Notes: generated by a model not told the origin, from the sequence alone. Shown: positions 27,705 to 37,607, numbered from the stretch's first letter. The stretch: 64,000 nt of DNA from Pseudoalteromonas luteoviolacea (GCF_000814765.1 NZ_JWIC01000005.1:1-64000), one strand, 5' to 3'. Numbers and translations are program-made.

Positions 27705-29033
27705 TTGAGATTTTCCGAACTCGGCCTTGACCTACGCTTTGAGAAGCAATTAGAACATCAAGGAATTAATGAGCCAACAGAGATCCAAGCTCATGCTATC
27801 CCTACCGCACTTGCAGGCCACGATGTTTTTGCCCAGTCAAAAACCGGTTCAGGAAAAACCTTGGCGTTTTTATTACCTGCTGTCCAGCGTGTAATGAAGC
27901 AAAAAGCGCTGAGTAAACGCGACCCACGTGTACTCATTGTTGCTCCTACCCGTGAACTTGCCAACCAAGTATTTTCACAGTGCCGTCTATTAATCGCTGG
28001 TACTGCGATGACAGCCACGAAGGTACTCGGTGGCGAGAACTTTAATGATCAGGTTAAAGCGCTACGTAAAAACCCGCACTTTGTGATTGGCACACCGGGT
28101 CGCATTACTGACCACTTAGAACAGCAATCGCTTCGTTTGTCTGGCCTTGAATTACTTATTTTTGATGAAGCAGACCGAATGCTTGATTTGGGTTTTGACA
28201 AGCAGCTAAATGCAATTAACAACCAAGCAGACCACCGTCTTCGCCAAACCATGTTGTTCTCAGCAACTTTAGAGCACGCACAGGTTGAGATCACTGCCAA
28301 ATCACTTTTAAAGTCTCCAAAAAAGATTTTACTAAGTGGCAGTAACGAAAAGCACGGCGACATTCAGCAAGCGCTGTATTTCGCAGACCATCTTGATCAC
28401 AAAGAAGCGTTACTTAAACACTTTGTTCAACAAGACGAAGTTGGCCAGTGCATCATCTTTACCGCGACTCGCCAAGATACCACACGTTTAAGCGAGCTGT
28501 TAAATGAGATGGACATCAAAGCAATTGGCCTTGCAGGTGATTTAGCGCAAAACAAGCGACTAGATATCATGGATGCATTCAGCCGTGGCATTTATAAAGT
28601 GTTAGTGACTACTGATGTCGCTTCACGTGGTCTTGACCTATTAAATGTGACACACGTAATCAACTTTGACCTACCAAAACAAGCGGAAGAATACGTTCAC
28701 CGTATCGGTCGTACAGGACGTGCTGGATTCAAAGGCACAGCAGCATCGTTGGTTGGTCCAAAAGATTGGAAGAGCTACAAGGCGATTGCTCAGTACTTAA
28801 AAGAAGAACTGTCTTTCCACACCGTAGAAGGCTTAGAAGGTAAATTTAAAGGCTTTAAAGAAAAGCCGAAAAAGCCTGCTTATAAAGGTAAGAAGCCGCA
28901 AAAAGCGAACAAGCCAGAACAGAAACGTAAGTTTACTAAAAAGCCTAAAGCGCCGAAAAAACCGATTGCAGCACCATTTGATGTGGATGGTCATGCACCA
29001 CTTCGCAGAAAACCAAAGCCAACGGAGGAATAA
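27705..29033 (+). CDS. DEAD-box ATP-dependent RNA helicase
   Basis: Start chosen at TTG 27705 (MRFSELGLDL), nine bases after GGAG; the frame opens earlier at another TTG that overlaps this ribosome site. 442 aa with the motifs in order: Q motif (PTEIQAHAIP), I (AQSKTGSGKT), Ia (APTRELA), II (IFDEADRMLD), III (SATL), V (TTDVASRGLD), VI (YVHRIGRTGRAG). The C-terminal tail is rich in Lys/Pro (KPKKPAYKGKKPQK), typical of the RhlE/SrmB group that acts in ribosome assembly and cold growth. Which paralogue it is cannot be settled by eye. It is followed after three bases by the cvfB-like gene. Confidence 0.92.
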   Translation: MRFSELGLDLRFEKQLEHQGINEPTEIQAHAIPTALAGHDVFAQSKTGSGKTLAFLLPAVQRVMKQKALSKRDPRVLIVAPTRELANQVFSQCRLLIAGTAMTATKVLGGENFNDQVKALRKNPHFVIGTPGRITDHLEQQSLRLSGLELLIFDEADRMLDLGFDKQLNAINNQADHRLRQTMLFSATLEHAQVEITAKSLLKSPKKILLSGSNEKHGDIQQALYFADHLDHKEALLKHFVQQDEVGQCIIFTATRQDTTRLSELLNEMDIKAIGLAGDLAQNKRLDIMDAFSRGIYKVLVTTDVASRGLDLLNVTHVINFDLPKQAEEYVHRIGRTGRAGFKGTAASLVGPKDWKSYKAIAQYLKEELSFHTVEGLEGKFKGFKEKPKKPAYKGKKPQKANKPEQKRKFTKKPKAPKKPIAAPFDVDGHAPLRRKPKPTEE

Positions 29034-29036
29034 ACC

Positions 29037-29864
29037 GTGCTAGGAACTAAGCAATTTTTAATGATTGAAGAGATCTGTGCAGAAGGCGCATACCTCGACG
29101 GCAAAGAACTGGGTGATGTATTTTTACCTTTGGATGAAAAGCCTGAATATTTAGAAGAAGGCGACAACGTCGAAGTCTTTATTTATTCAGATAACCAAGG
29201 CCATGCCTGTGCAACAACCAAAGATCCCATTGCAAAAGTGGGTGAATTTGCCTTACTTCGTGTGAAGCAAATCAACAAAGTTGGTGCTTTTATGGACTTA
29301 GGCATTGCAAAAGATGTACTTGCACCATACAACGAGCAAAAGCCAAAAATGCGTGAAGGCTATAGCTACCTTGTAAAGCTGTACTTGGACAATGCCAGCA
29401 AGCGTTTATGTGCTTCAAGTAACCTCAATAAGTTTGTTAATAAAACACCTGCAAATTACGAGAAAAACCAAGAAGTCGACTTAATCGTGGCTGCTAAAAC
29501 AGATCTTGGCTACAAAGTCGTTATCAACGAAACGCACTTTGGCATGGTGTTCTTTAATACGGTATTTAAGCGTATGTACATCGGCCAGCGTATGAAAGGC
29601 TTTATTAAGCAAGTACGTGAAGGCGACAAAATTGATGTATTACTTGAGAAGCCAGGTATCGAGAAGATTTCTGGTCTTGGTGAGCAAATCCTTGCCAAGC
29701 TAGAAGAAAACAACGGCTTTTTACCTTTGGGTGACAAGTCAGACCCTCAGCTTATCAAGCAAGCTTTCTCAACCAGTAAAGCTAACTTTAAAAAAGCCAT
29801 TGGTGGCTTATTCAAGCAAGGCAAGATTGATATTGAAGCGAACTCAATTTCACTTCGAAAATAG
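29037..29864 (+). CDS. cvfB: CvfB-like S1 RNA-binding protein
   Basis: 275 aa with a GTG start at 29037, preceded by GGAGG at the very end of the helicase gene. Contains tandem S1-type OB folds (EICAEGAYLDGKELGDVFLP; RVKQINKVGAFMDLGIAKD; a third near GMVFFNTVF and IKQVREGDKIDVLL) and a C-terminal winged-helix region ending KGKIDIEANSISLRK. Matches the CvfB/YitL family, known in staphylococci as a virulence-related RNA-binding protein. Being coupled to a DEAD-box helicase supports a role in RNA metabolism. Confidence 0.88.
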   Translation: MLGTKQFLMIEEICAEGAYLDGKELGDVFLPLDEKPEYLEEGDNVEVFIYSDNQGHACATTKDPIAKVGEFALLRVKQINKVGAFMDLGIAKDVLAPYNEQKPKMREGYSYLVKLYLDNASKRLCASSNLNKFVNKTPANYEKNQEVDLIVAAKTDLGYKVVINETHFGMVFFNTVFKRMYIGQRMKGFIKQVREGDKIDVLLEKPGIEKISGLGEQILAKLEENNGFLPLGDKSDPQLIKQAFSTSKANFKKAIGGLFKQGKIDIEANSISLRK

Positions 29865-29871
29865 TCTTTAT

Positions 29872-29907
29872 GGTGACTTAAACTCGGTTTGAGTCACCTT
29901 TTCTTTT
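29872..29907 (+). terminator. Terminator after the helicase-cvfB operon
   Basis: GGTGACT (29872-29878) pairs with AGTCACC (29892-29898), followed by TTTTCTTTTC. It lies 8 bases past the stop codon. Confidence 0.75.
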
Positions 29908-29994
29908 CATAGCGCTAGTGATGAACCAATTAAACAGAATTTAAGCGGCCCGACGTTTCTATCTAAACCTCGTTTCGAACCATCCTTTAAGTCT

Positions 29995-31092
29995 CTACAA
30001 TGCAAACCCTTCGATATATTCTGCTGCTATTTTATCGGCAAAATGAATCGGTAAAGCACCAGCAAGGTTTGTTAGCACAACCACAGACACGTTATCTTTT
30101 GGATAATACACCATGGTTACCGCGTTACCACCACTGGCACTGACCGCGGGGTGATTTTTTCTGTCAATCACTTGCCAACCAATGGCATAACCATTTTGTA
30201 GTTTATCAAAGCCCCTGATAGTGCCATCATTTAGTACCACTGGCGCCCAAAGCCCATCCAAGTTTTTAGTCAGTTTTTTGTTTGTAAGCGCAATCAGATA
30301 ATTGGCCAATTCTGTCGCAGTTGAATTCATGCCTGCCGCGGTTCTCATCATGTATGAAAACTGACCCTGAATATTTATAAAGCGTTTATTTTGACCATCA
30401 TAAACGTACTGCTGCGCCTGATCTTTAATCACTGGCGTCATATACTCAAAACCAGCGTCAGCGGTTAAAGTCATCTTAGCGCGTTTTAGCTGATGCTCTG
30501 TTATGAACTCAATAAAGTTACCATCAACGTATTTATCAATGATTTTACCGATTATCACATAACCCGTTTGGTTATAAGAAAATTGGCTATTCACTTCAGA
30601 CGCCATAGGTAATGTTTGCACTTTATCCCAAGACGCTTTTGGGTTGCCTCTCACAATTAAGTCTATGTTGTGCCCGCTTAAAATCCTTGGTAAACCAGAG
30701 GTGTGGGCCATCAGGTGTTTAATTTTAATCTTTTGCCACGCTTTTGGTAAATCAGGTAAATGCTTACCAATTTCATCATCAATTGACAATATGCCTTGCT
30801 CCTGTAATTGCATTAAGGCAACCCCTGTAAAGGCTTTCGTCATTGAATTTATCGAAAAAATGGAGCTATTTTTAACCGGTACGTCATGTTGTAAGTTAGC
30901 CAAACCATAGCTTTGGGCTGTTACGATTTTATTGTTCTTCACCACTGCAAGTTGCAACCCAGGAATATTGCGTTTTTCCATAGTGTTTTTTATTAGGTCA
31001 TCAACGGAGTTAGCGTATGCAGACAATGTCGTGCTAGCAATTATTGTGTAGAGTGCGGCAAATCTGGCCGATTTGAAGACCGATGTCATCAT
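29995..31092 (-). CDS. Serine hydrolase, beta-lactamase / D-aminopeptidase family (class C fold)
   Basis: 365 aa with a signal peptide (MMTSVFKSARFAALYTIIAS ... AYA). The catalytic SxxK is SMTK (FSINSMTKAFTGVAL). The tyrosine motif is YNQ (SQFSYNQTGYVIIGK), and the third KTG-like box is probably ASGG. Family members are periplasmic esterases, peptidases or penicillin-recognising enzymes; true beta-lactamase activity cannot be assumed. ATG codons are doubled at the start and either could serve. Confidence 0.88.
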   Translation of the reverse strand: MMTSVFKSARFAALYTIIASTTLSAYANSVDDLIKNTMEKRNIPGLQLAVVKNNKIVTAQSYGLANLQHDVPVKNSSIFSINSMTKAFTGVALMQLQEQGILSIDDEIGKHLPDLPKAWQKIKIKHLMAHTSGLPRILSGHNIDLIVRGNPKASWDKVQTLPMASEVNSQFSYNQTGYVIIGKIIDKYVDGNFIEFITEHQLKRAKMTLTADAGFEYMTPVIKDQAQQYVYDGQNKRFINIQGQFSYMMRTAAGMNSTATELANYLIALTNKKLTKNLDGLWAPVVLNDGTIRGFDKLQNGYAIGWQVIDRKNHPAVSASGGNAVTMVYYPKDNVSVVVLTNLAGALPIHFADKIAAEYIEGFAL

Positions 31093-31202
31093 CCGTATGT
31101 TGTCCTTGTTTTTAATACATATTCACAAGGAGGATACAATAAATAACATCTTACAGTAAGTGAAGTGAGAGCATTTATTCCATAAATAAGAATAAATTAG
31201 TG

Positions 31203-31240
31203 AAAACGACCATACCTTGATTCAGAATGGCCGTTTTTTG
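31203..31240. terminator. Probable bidirectional terminator
   Basis: AACGACCAT and ATGGCCGTT arms (one mismatch) around an 13-base loop, with A runs on one side and T runs on the other. It lies 28 bases past the DUF6435 gene on the minus strand and faces the serine hydrolase promoter. Confidence 0.5.
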
Positions 31241-31267
31241 TGCATGATTAATCGCAACAACTTCAAG

Positions 31268-31444
31268 CTAATTGCTTTTATTTTGCAATGTCTCAATCTC
31301 TTTCCAAATAGCCTCAGCTTCAGCTGTTAACATGGCATAGCCCTTAATGTCTCCATTTCTTTGCGCATGCATGCCCTGCTCAAGCTTTTTGTCGTAAATC
31401 TTTCTGAGTTTTTTTACTGGGTCAGGTTTTAAGAATCCAAACAT
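31268..31444 (-). CDS. DUF6435-type small protein
   Basis: A 58-aa gene. It starts MFGFLKPDPVKKLRKIYDKK, continues QRNGDIKGYAMLTAEAEAI and ends ETLQNKSN. This is the pattern I recall for the DUF6435 family (MFGFLKxDPxKKLxKxY). It is helical, highly charged and likely cytosolic. Function unknown. Transcribed toward the serine hydrolase gene. Confidence 0.75.
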   Translation of the reverse strand: MFGFLKPDPVKKLRKIYDKKLEQGMHAQRNGDIKGYAMLTAEAEAIWKEIETLQNKSN

Positions 31445-31541
31445 AACTTTATCTCGCGTTAGTATTTATTTCTCTAAACGAATCGAGTAACGGTATGGAT
31501 CAATTGTGCTTTTTATAATTCACTGAGATAATTAAATCAAA

Positions 31542-31898
31542 CTACTGCGTTTCTGACCAGACAGCGAATTCATTGCCGCTTGGCTCTAAAAAATGAAAGC
31601 GACATCCTCCAGGGAATTCAAAAATAGGTTTTACAACTTCCCCGCCACTTTTCGTCACTTTGGCTTGTGTTGCCTTGATATCATGACTGTAAAAGACCAA
31701 CAGCGCACCACCACTTGCAACTTGACTAGACATATCAGCTTTATAAAAGCCCCCATCTAACCCTTGGTTTGAAAAGGCAGTGTATTCGGGGCCATAATCG
31801 ACGAATTCCCAACCAAAAACCTGAGTAAAGAAAGCTTTTGTCGCATGCAAATCATTTGCAGCAAACTCCACATAATTGAGTTTTTCATGTTGATTCAT
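31542..31898 (-). CDS. VOC-superfamily (glyoxalase-like) protein
   Basis: 118 aa from ATG 31898 (AGAGGA six bases before). A single beta-alpha-beta-beta-beta pair: LNYVEFAANDLHATKAFFTQVFGW, then DYGPEYTAFS, ALLVFYSHDI and the closing FHFLEPSGNEFAVWSE. The metal-binding Glu of the last strand is present. Such proteins are small-molecule binding or isomerase/resistance enzymes; the substrate is not evident. The double-glycine peptide gene sits 58 bases upstream on the same strand. Confidence 0.85.
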   Translation of the reverse strand: MNQHEKLNYVEFAANDLHATKAFFTQVFGWEFVDYGPEYTAFSNQGLDGGFYKADMSSQVASGGALLVFYSHDIKATQAKVTKSGGEVVKPIFEFPGGCRFHFLEPSGNEFAVWSETQ

Positions 31899-31956
31899 AT
31901 TATTTCCTCTCAAGGTTGACTACTTTTTCACTGATAATGGCTACAAGCGTTTGCCA

Positions 31957-32070
31957 CTAACTATCCGTGCCCGGCCTTTTTTCTTTAGGGAGTTGATCTC
32001 CACCACTGCCACCAGATACACGCTTTAACAGATCATCACATGTGATCACTTTCATTGTATTTTTTATCAT
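31957..32070 (-). CDS. Small peptide with double-glycine leader (bacteriocin/microcin- or signal-peptide-like)
   Basis: A 37-aa frame from ATG 32070 with an excellent ribosome site (AAGGAG, six bases spacing). The leader ends MKVITCDDLLKRVSGG. This has the pattern of Gly-Gly leaders recognised by C39 peptidase-containing ABC transporters: alternating hydrophobic residues at about -4, -7, -12 and a GG at the cleavage point. Cleavage would release a 16-residue, Gly-, Lys- and Pro-containing peptide starting SGGDQ. A second GG occurs just after, so the exact site is open. No transporter or immunity gene is adjacent. The function (antimicrobial, signal, or neither) is not shown. Without the strong ribosome site and leader pattern it would be dismissed as noise. 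Confidence 0.6.
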   Translation of the reverse strand: MIKNTMKVITCDDLLKRVSGGSGGDQLPKEKRPGTDS

Positions 32071-32102
32071 TTCACGCTCCTTAACTATGAATATAACAAT
32101 TT

Positions 32103-32122
32103 CTGAGGTTATCAAACCTCAG
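32103..32122. promoter_or_regulatory. Inverted repeat upstream of the double-glycine peptide gene
   Basis: On the minus strand CTGAGGTT-TGAT-AACCTCAG, eight-base perfect arms, 32 bases before the peptide start. No T run follows, so an operator or a 5' leader hairpin is more likely than a terminator. Confidence 0.4.
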
Positions 32123-32637
32123 CGCTAAGACGTTGGCACATTTTACACGAGCAAGTATGTGGATTGCATGCTTCACCTGTTGCGACAAACCGAATGTTTC
32201 CGCATAAGCAACCGCCGTTATACTCTCTAACCACAAAATGAATCCATATTATTGTGTTGATGAATAATACAAGTGCAATAAAAGCATATACTTACATCAA
32301 TTTCAAAAAATTGCTATGAGCTGCGAGTAAAGAGAAGTTGGGAAGGTGTTGCTGCTGTAACCGTCAGTTACATTTCTGTCGATTGCTATCTCCTATATTG
32401 GTTTGAACAACTCATCGTTGAGTGCTTTGTAGACTACAGTATACTATTTTTTAATCATAACTCATTGTTTATACTTAAAAATCCATAACAATGCCATAAC
32501 ACTAAATCTACCTAAAATCTGTAGGACTGATGTCTGCATATTTGAACAAAAGTTTACAAAATTCGTACTGCAACAATGATAAAAAAAATAGTACAAATTT
32601 CATACAGACACCCTACATTTTTACTTAAATTATAAGG
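32123..32637. other. Gene-free stretch upstream of the esterase gene
   Basis: About 500 AT-rich bases. No frame with a ribosome site was found on either strand. Promoters for the esterase (plus) and the peptide gene (minus) should lie here. Confidence 0.35.
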
Positions 32638-32645
32638 AAGATTTT

Positions 32646-33527
32646 ATGCATACACTCATAGCTATATTACTCTCGGTATTCAGTTTTACAGTATTCGCCA
32701 ACTACGAGCCATTCACTTATAAACACGAACCAATAGCACATACGTTCAGCCCAAATATACTGGCTGAAAGCAAAAACGTTTGGGTTGCGCTGCCGACTGG
32801 CTACCATGCCCCTGAAAATCAACATAAACGCTACCCTGTGGTATACATAACAGATGGTGCGGTGTATCAATTTATTACCGCCGAAAGTATGTGGTTTGCA
32901 AACATGGTTGGCTATATTCCGCAAGCTATTTTAGTGGCAATTGACACGGTAGAGCATAGAACGCGAGACTTAACGCCCTCGGTACCCAACGACGGCCACA
33001 GCACGGACCTAACAACCGGAAAAAGTGCGATTTTTCAGGATTTTATTAAACAAGAAGTCGTTTCTTTTATCGATCAAAACTACCGAACTAATGACTTCAG
33101 GGTCCTTGCTGGTCACTCATTAGGTGGACTATTTACCATGACAGCGGTACTTAACCCACAAATCCAAGACACCTTCAAATCGTATATCGCACTCGACCCG
33201 TCCATGTGGTGGGACAATGCAGCAACCGTAAACCAGTTAGAGCAGTCATTCGGCCTATTAAATAGCAAAGCATTTAATATTTATGTTGCAGCTGCCCACA
33301 ATCAAAACGATGCTGCGAATGATACAGCAGACTATCTGGCTCACATTCAAGCCATCGCCAGAACCGGACACATGCTTTATGCATCCAACAAGACGACTGG
33401 AACTTATGATGTTTTCCAAGATGAAACTCATATGTCTATGTTACATCAAGGTCTATATAAAGGATTAAGAGCAGCTTTTAAGTGTTATCCGACAGCTTGC
33501 GACAAGTCAATTCAGACAAATAATTAG
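32646..33527 (+). CDS. Secreted alpha/beta hydrolase, esterase D / siderophore-esterase family
   Basis: 293 aa. The signal peptide is MHTLIAILLSVFSFTVFA. Then a putative-esterase fold: VWVALPTGYH, RYPVVYITDGAVYQ, the nucleophile elbow LAGHSLGGLF, ALDPSMWWDN, and a C-terminal His in ETHMSMLHQG. The family contains Fes/IroE-type enzymes that open trilactone siderophores, and formylglutathione-type esterases; the actual substrate is unknown here. AAGGAAGA precedes the ATG. Confidence 0.85.
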   Translation: MHTLIAILLSVFSFTVFANYEPFTYKHEPIAHTFSPNILAESKNVWVALPTGYHAPENQHKRYPVVYITDGAVYQFITAESMWFANMVGYIPQAILVAIDTVEHRTRDLTPSVPNDGHSTDLTTGKSAIFQDFIKQEVVSFIDQNYRTNDFRVLAGHSLGGLFTMTAVLNPQIQDTFKSYIALDPSMWWDNAATVNQLEQSFGLLNSKAFNIYVAAAHNQNDAANDTADYLAHIQAIARTGHMLYASNKTTGTYDVFQDETHMSMLHQGLYKGLRAAFKCYPTACDKSIQTNN

Positions 33528-33577
33528 TGCCAACAAGCAATCGGCATTCTCTTTTATGCCTGTAAGCTTGATGCATA

Positions 33578-33630
33578 GCATAGAAGCTTTGGTCATTTTT
33601 GATTTAGCTTCTATGCTCCTGCGTTTTTTA
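33578..33630 (+). terminator. Terminator after the esterase gene
   Basis: Perfect 11-base arms GCATAGAAGCT (33578-33588) and AGCTTCTATGC (33606-33616), then TCCTGCGTTTTTT. Lies about 50 bases past the stop. Confidence 0.75.
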
Positions 33631-34421
33631 AGTGCATAGAAGTGCTCATTTCTGCTCAGTTAATTTGCAGCTGTTTTACCTGCTCGTCTGCACAGTAAAT
33701 CAATATATCTTTGGCATCGAACCACGCCAAATAACCCAATATAAAGAAAATTACTACAGTTTCCTATCATAAGTTACGCTCATGCCATATCTCGTTCTCC
33801 GTCGCAACTTAAAGTCTCGACTTCCCATACCCGCAGGTTACGTTAATTATGCTAACAATGAAAAAACTAACATTGAATTGTTTTATATCTCGATACGTTA
33901 TTGAAGGCTTCAAGGTCATACAGCAATTTGTGCCGCAACTGCACGTGCCTTAATATAAGCAACTCGAAGCGTCGGCATATTCAATGAGCACGCTCACTTG
34001 GTGTGAATTTCGTTCAATGTACCTTAAATTACTACCCGCCTTCTCTTAAGCTTGTTTAGCATATAGATAAAAAGTTGCTATATGGACACTTTTAATTACT
34101 TACCCTGAACTCACTATAACTTCATGTATTTTATTCAGTAATTTTAATTCCACAGCTAATTTAAACTAACAAAAAACCTCAAAAAGAACCGCACTATAAA
34201 ATATATTGTATACAATTTATTTTCATTGATGTAAGTTAAGAAACGTTTATTACATGCAACCACGCATTACACTAATAAACAAAATACTCTAAATAACTGA
34301 AACATAACAATTAAACCACAATCAAGAGGAATGGTAACTATACCTTTTGTTAACTTTTACAGAAATCAGATAAGCAATAACCCCAAAAGTTAGCAATAAA
34401 ACTAGATGACAGGAGAACAAC
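33631..34421. other. Long non-coding upstream region of the metalloprotease gene
   Basis: About 790 bases, very AT-rich from 34130 on. No credible gene was seen. Its length suggests a regulated promoter with a long leader, but no specific site was identified. Confidence 0.4.
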
Positions 34422-37400
34422 ATGTATTTGTCTAACTCGACGCGTTTGTCGTCAGCTAAACATTCAAAAAAGCTTAACTGCATCACCGCCGCACTACTTT
34501 GCGTATCTGCAAGCTCATTCGCAGGTAAAGGAGTACAAGATAGTAAACTACATGCAGCTTTAGCCACTCAACACACACATAAACATGCAGGTGAAATCTG
34601 CGGTACCGACCACAACAGTCAAAACTGGTCAGCAATTCAAAAAGAAAGCGCACAGCAAGCAAAGTTAAGCACCAGCTTTTCATCTCAAATATTGAATACC
34701 CTCGCCGCGCAAGACGACTTCGCTGCACAAAATGGCAATGGCGTTCCTGGTCGATATTACATACCTGTTGTCGTACACATCTACGGAGACAGGTACAACT
34801 GTGACACAGGGACTTACTGCCTTACGGAGCAGAAAGTGATTGATGGACTCAACAAATCTAATCAAGACTTTTTAGGGCTCATCACAGATGATGGCCCTAT
34901 TGCCCCAGAATTCCAAGCAATACGACAAAACCTGAATATTGAATTTGTACTAGCCAAAACAGACCCAAATGGGCAGCCAACGACAGGGATTGTCCGTTAC
35001 CCAGAAAAGGCGGGCTATGGCAAAGGCAGCGGCGTTGATGAGCAAATCGCTGCTGATGCATGGGATAACTTTAAGTATATGAATATCTATGTTCAGCAAG
35101 ACTTGTACGATGATGGTAAAACTAATAATTCAGGTGTTGCTTGGTACCCGCAATTGAGCATGTCACAAAATGGGCTTTCCCGTGTTGTCTATAATGGCGA
35201 CTACATTGGTGCAAATACCAATGAAAATTTTCGCTCCGTATTAACCCATGAATTTGGCCATTGGTTGAACTTACCGCATACGTTTGATGGCGGATGCACT
35301 ATTCACTCTGAGGCATTTTGTAACGCGACAGGAGATGGCACCTGTGACACCCCTCAGATGAGTAGCAGTATATTGCAAGACAATGCAACAAATTGTCTAG
35401 GGCAAGCCACCAATACCGAAAACTTTATGCACTACTCAGATAATTATGCGATGTTTACCAAAGATCAAGTCGATCGTATGACCGCCGCGCTCCACGGTCC
35501 TGCTCGTGCGACACTATGGTCTAACGCCAACCTTATCGCCACAGGTTTGGGAGAGTACACCAGTAATGCTGATCACCCTTGGGATGGCATATCAGGCGCC
35601 GTCGTTCCGCCTAAAGGAGAAGTGCTCCAATCATTTACTAACCTATCTGGTGCAAAAGGCGAAATAGATAACTTCGAGATTCAGGTACCTGAAGGCACTC
35701 AAGCTGTCGCTTTTTATCTTGACGGATACGACGAAGATCCTGATATGTATGTGTCAAAAGGCAAAGCGCCTATTAAAACGGGCGATAATTGGGAGGCGGA
35801 TTTCATCTCTTTTAGAAGTGCGGGCTCTCCTGAGCTAGTTACTTTGTCAGCGCCATCGAGTGTTGAAAGCTATTACACCGCCATCGATGCTTATAGTGCT
35901 TATTCCAACGCGACATTGAGTATTATTGCTGGTGCTGATAATACGCTGTGCTCAGGGTGCGAGCGTGTTTTTTTAGCTGAAGTTAAAGACTTGAAGTCAG
36001 CCAAAGGCGCTGAACCTAAAACCTATCAATATGACATCCCAGCTGATGCTGTGCGCACGGTAGCAGTCATCACGGGCGGATATCAGGGTGACCCTGATTT
36101 ATACGCTAGCATGAATCAAGTCCCAACCAAAGAAACCTTTGATTGTGGGCCCTTTAGTGCACCGAGGCTGAGTGAATACTGCGAATTATCTACAGGTGGT
36201 GGCACACTCAACCTCTTAATTGACCCATTCTTAGAATACAGTGACGCGTCTCTTGTTGTTTATTATGAAAGAGCCGCAAACTCCGAATTGCCGGTCGCAC
36301 AGGCAAATGGTCCCTACTCTGGCTTACTTAACAATCCAATCAGCTTTAGTAGCGCAGGATCATTTGATGCAAATGGCAATATCACAGCTTATTTATGGGA
36401 GTTTGGAGATGGTAACACATCAACAGAAGCAAACCCGACGCATGCCTACCATAGTGCTAATACGTTCTCAGTTAAATTAACCGTGACCGATAATGACGGT
36501 AACACCGCAAGTGATATTGCAACCGCTGTAGTTAGAGCACAAAACCTTACACCGATAGCTGTTGCGAACGGTCCATATACTGGTGAAGCTGGCAAAGACA
36601 TTCAATTCAGTAGTGCAAATTCATCTGATCCAGATGGCAATATTGCCAGTTACCTCTGGCAATTCGGTGACGGCCAATCAAGTACTGAAGCAAACCCTGT
36701 TCACAGCTACACAGAAGCTGGAGATTACACAGCAACCTTAACTGTCACCGATAACGATGGTCTAAACCATAGCGCCCAAGCGAGCGTTAGCGTAAACAGC
36801 ATCAGCTATTGCGAAGCAACAGGTAACACTAGGTATGAATGGATAGCCAAAGTGCAATCAGGCGCATTTAGCAACGCTTCACAAGCTAACGGCTATAGCG
36901 ATTTTACCTCACAAGTCATTGAGCTAACTGAAGGTGACAATCAGTTTACCTTAACCCCAGGTGGTAACTACACAGAGCATTGGGTTGCGTGGATAGACTT
37001 TAATGAAAACGGACTATTTGAGCAATCAGAGCAGGTACTATATAACCTATCAGGCAAAGGCACTGTCACTGGCACTGCCACCATTTCGAGCGGCAATGTT
37101 GGTAAATCTGTTCGAATGCGTATCGCTATGAAATATAATGGTGAAGCCAACTCGGCTTGTGGCAATATCGGCGATGGCGAAGTTGAAGACTATACAGTAA
37201 CTATTAAACCAAATGACGTAATACAGCCAATTCCCAATGCTTGTGCAACGCAATCGCCGATTTCTGGTGGTCGGTTAGAGGCCGGAAAAGCGGCGTGCCT
37301 TGGCAGAGATGGCGCACTTTGGTTAAGTATTGGCGGTGTCGATTCAGCACGTAACGTCGCCATTACTACCGCACATGGCCAGAGTAACTTACATATCTTA

Positions 37401-37583
37401 TATAAAAATGGCGGCTGGCCAAGTGATGATGATAAGGATGCTGAGTCTAACTCAGGCACCACGTCTGAATGCATCACAATTCCTGCTGGCAATCAATATT
37501 GGTCCTATTTAAAAGTTTCTGGTGATACACAAGGCACCAGTATTATCGTCGACTTTGATAGCGAGCAATGCAGGCTGCCATAG
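34422..37583 (+). CDS. Secreted M43-type zinc metalloprotease with PKD and GEVED domains
   Basis: 1053 aa, AGGAG before the ATG. Signal-like N-terminus, propeptide, then a metzincin domain: zinc motif HEFGHWLNLPH with H276, H280 and H286, and Met-turn in NFMHYSDNY. Pre-peptidase-type beta domains follow (around residues 395-615). Then two PKD domains (about 623-707 and 708-790; LWEFGDG and LWQFGDG), a GEVED domain (about 795-926; WIDFNENGLFEQSEQV, GDGEVEDYTV) and a final ~120-residue beta domain ending at C1050. Pappalysin-family enzymes cleave proteins outside the cell. The accessory domains suggest binding to collagen-like or polysaccharide substrates. Confidence 0.9.
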   Translation: MYLSNSTRLSSAKHSKKLNCITAALLCVSASSFAGKGVQDSKLHAALATQHTHKHAGEICGTDHNSQNWSAIQKESAQQAKLSTSFSSQILNTLAAQDDFAAQNGNGVPGRYYIPVVVHIYGDRYNCDTGTYCLTEQKVIDGLNKSNQDFLGLITDDGPIAPEFQAIRQNLNIEFVLAKTDPNGQPTTGIVRYPEKAGYGKGSGVDEQIAADAWDNFKYMNIYVQQDLYDDGKTNNSGVAWYPQLSMSQNGLSRVVYNGDYIGANTNENFRSVLTHEFGHWLNLPHTFDGGCTIHSEAFCNATGDGTCDTPQMSSSILQDNATNCLGQATNTENFMHYSDNYAMFTKDQVDRMTAALHGPARATLWSNANLIATGLGEYTSNADHPWDGISGAVVPPKGEVLQSFTNLSGAKGEIDNFEIQVPEGTQAVAFYLDGYDEDPDMYVSKGKAPIKTGDNWEADFISFRSAGSPELVTLSAPSSVESYYTAIDAYSAYSNATLSIIAGADNTLCSGCERVFLAEVKDLKSAKGAEPKTYQYDIPADAVRTVAVITGGYQGDPDLYASMNQVPTKETFDCGPFSAPRLSEYCELSTGGGTLNLLIDPFLEYSDASLVVYYERAANSELPVAQANGPYSGLLNNPISFSSAGSFDANGNITAYLWEFGDGNTSTEANPTHAYHSANTFSVKLTVTDNDGNTASDIATAVVRAQNLTPIAVANGPYTGEAGKDIQFSSANSSDPDGNIASYLWQFGDGQSSTEANPVHSYTEAGDYTATLTVTDNDGLNHSAQASVSVNSISYCEATGNTRYEWIAKVQSGAFSNASQANGYSDFTSQVIELTEGDNQFTLTPGGNYTEHWVAWIDFNENGLFEQSEQVLYNLSGKGTVTGTATISSGNVGKSVRMRIAMKYNGEANSACGNIGDGEVEDYTVTIKPNDVIQPIPNACATQSPISGGRLEAGKAACLGRDGALWLSIGGVDSARNVAITTAHGQSNLHILYKNGGWPSDDDKDAESNSGTTSECITIPAGNQYWSYLKVSGDTQGTSIIVDFDSEQCRLP

Positions 37584-37607
37584 GCCAATTGTTTCAACCT
37601 TTACACC

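Noticed and set aside
29995..31092. Calling the serine hydrolase an AmpC beta-lactamase
   Set aside because: It has SxxK and a tyrosine motif but an atypical third box; many such proteins are esterases or peptidases.
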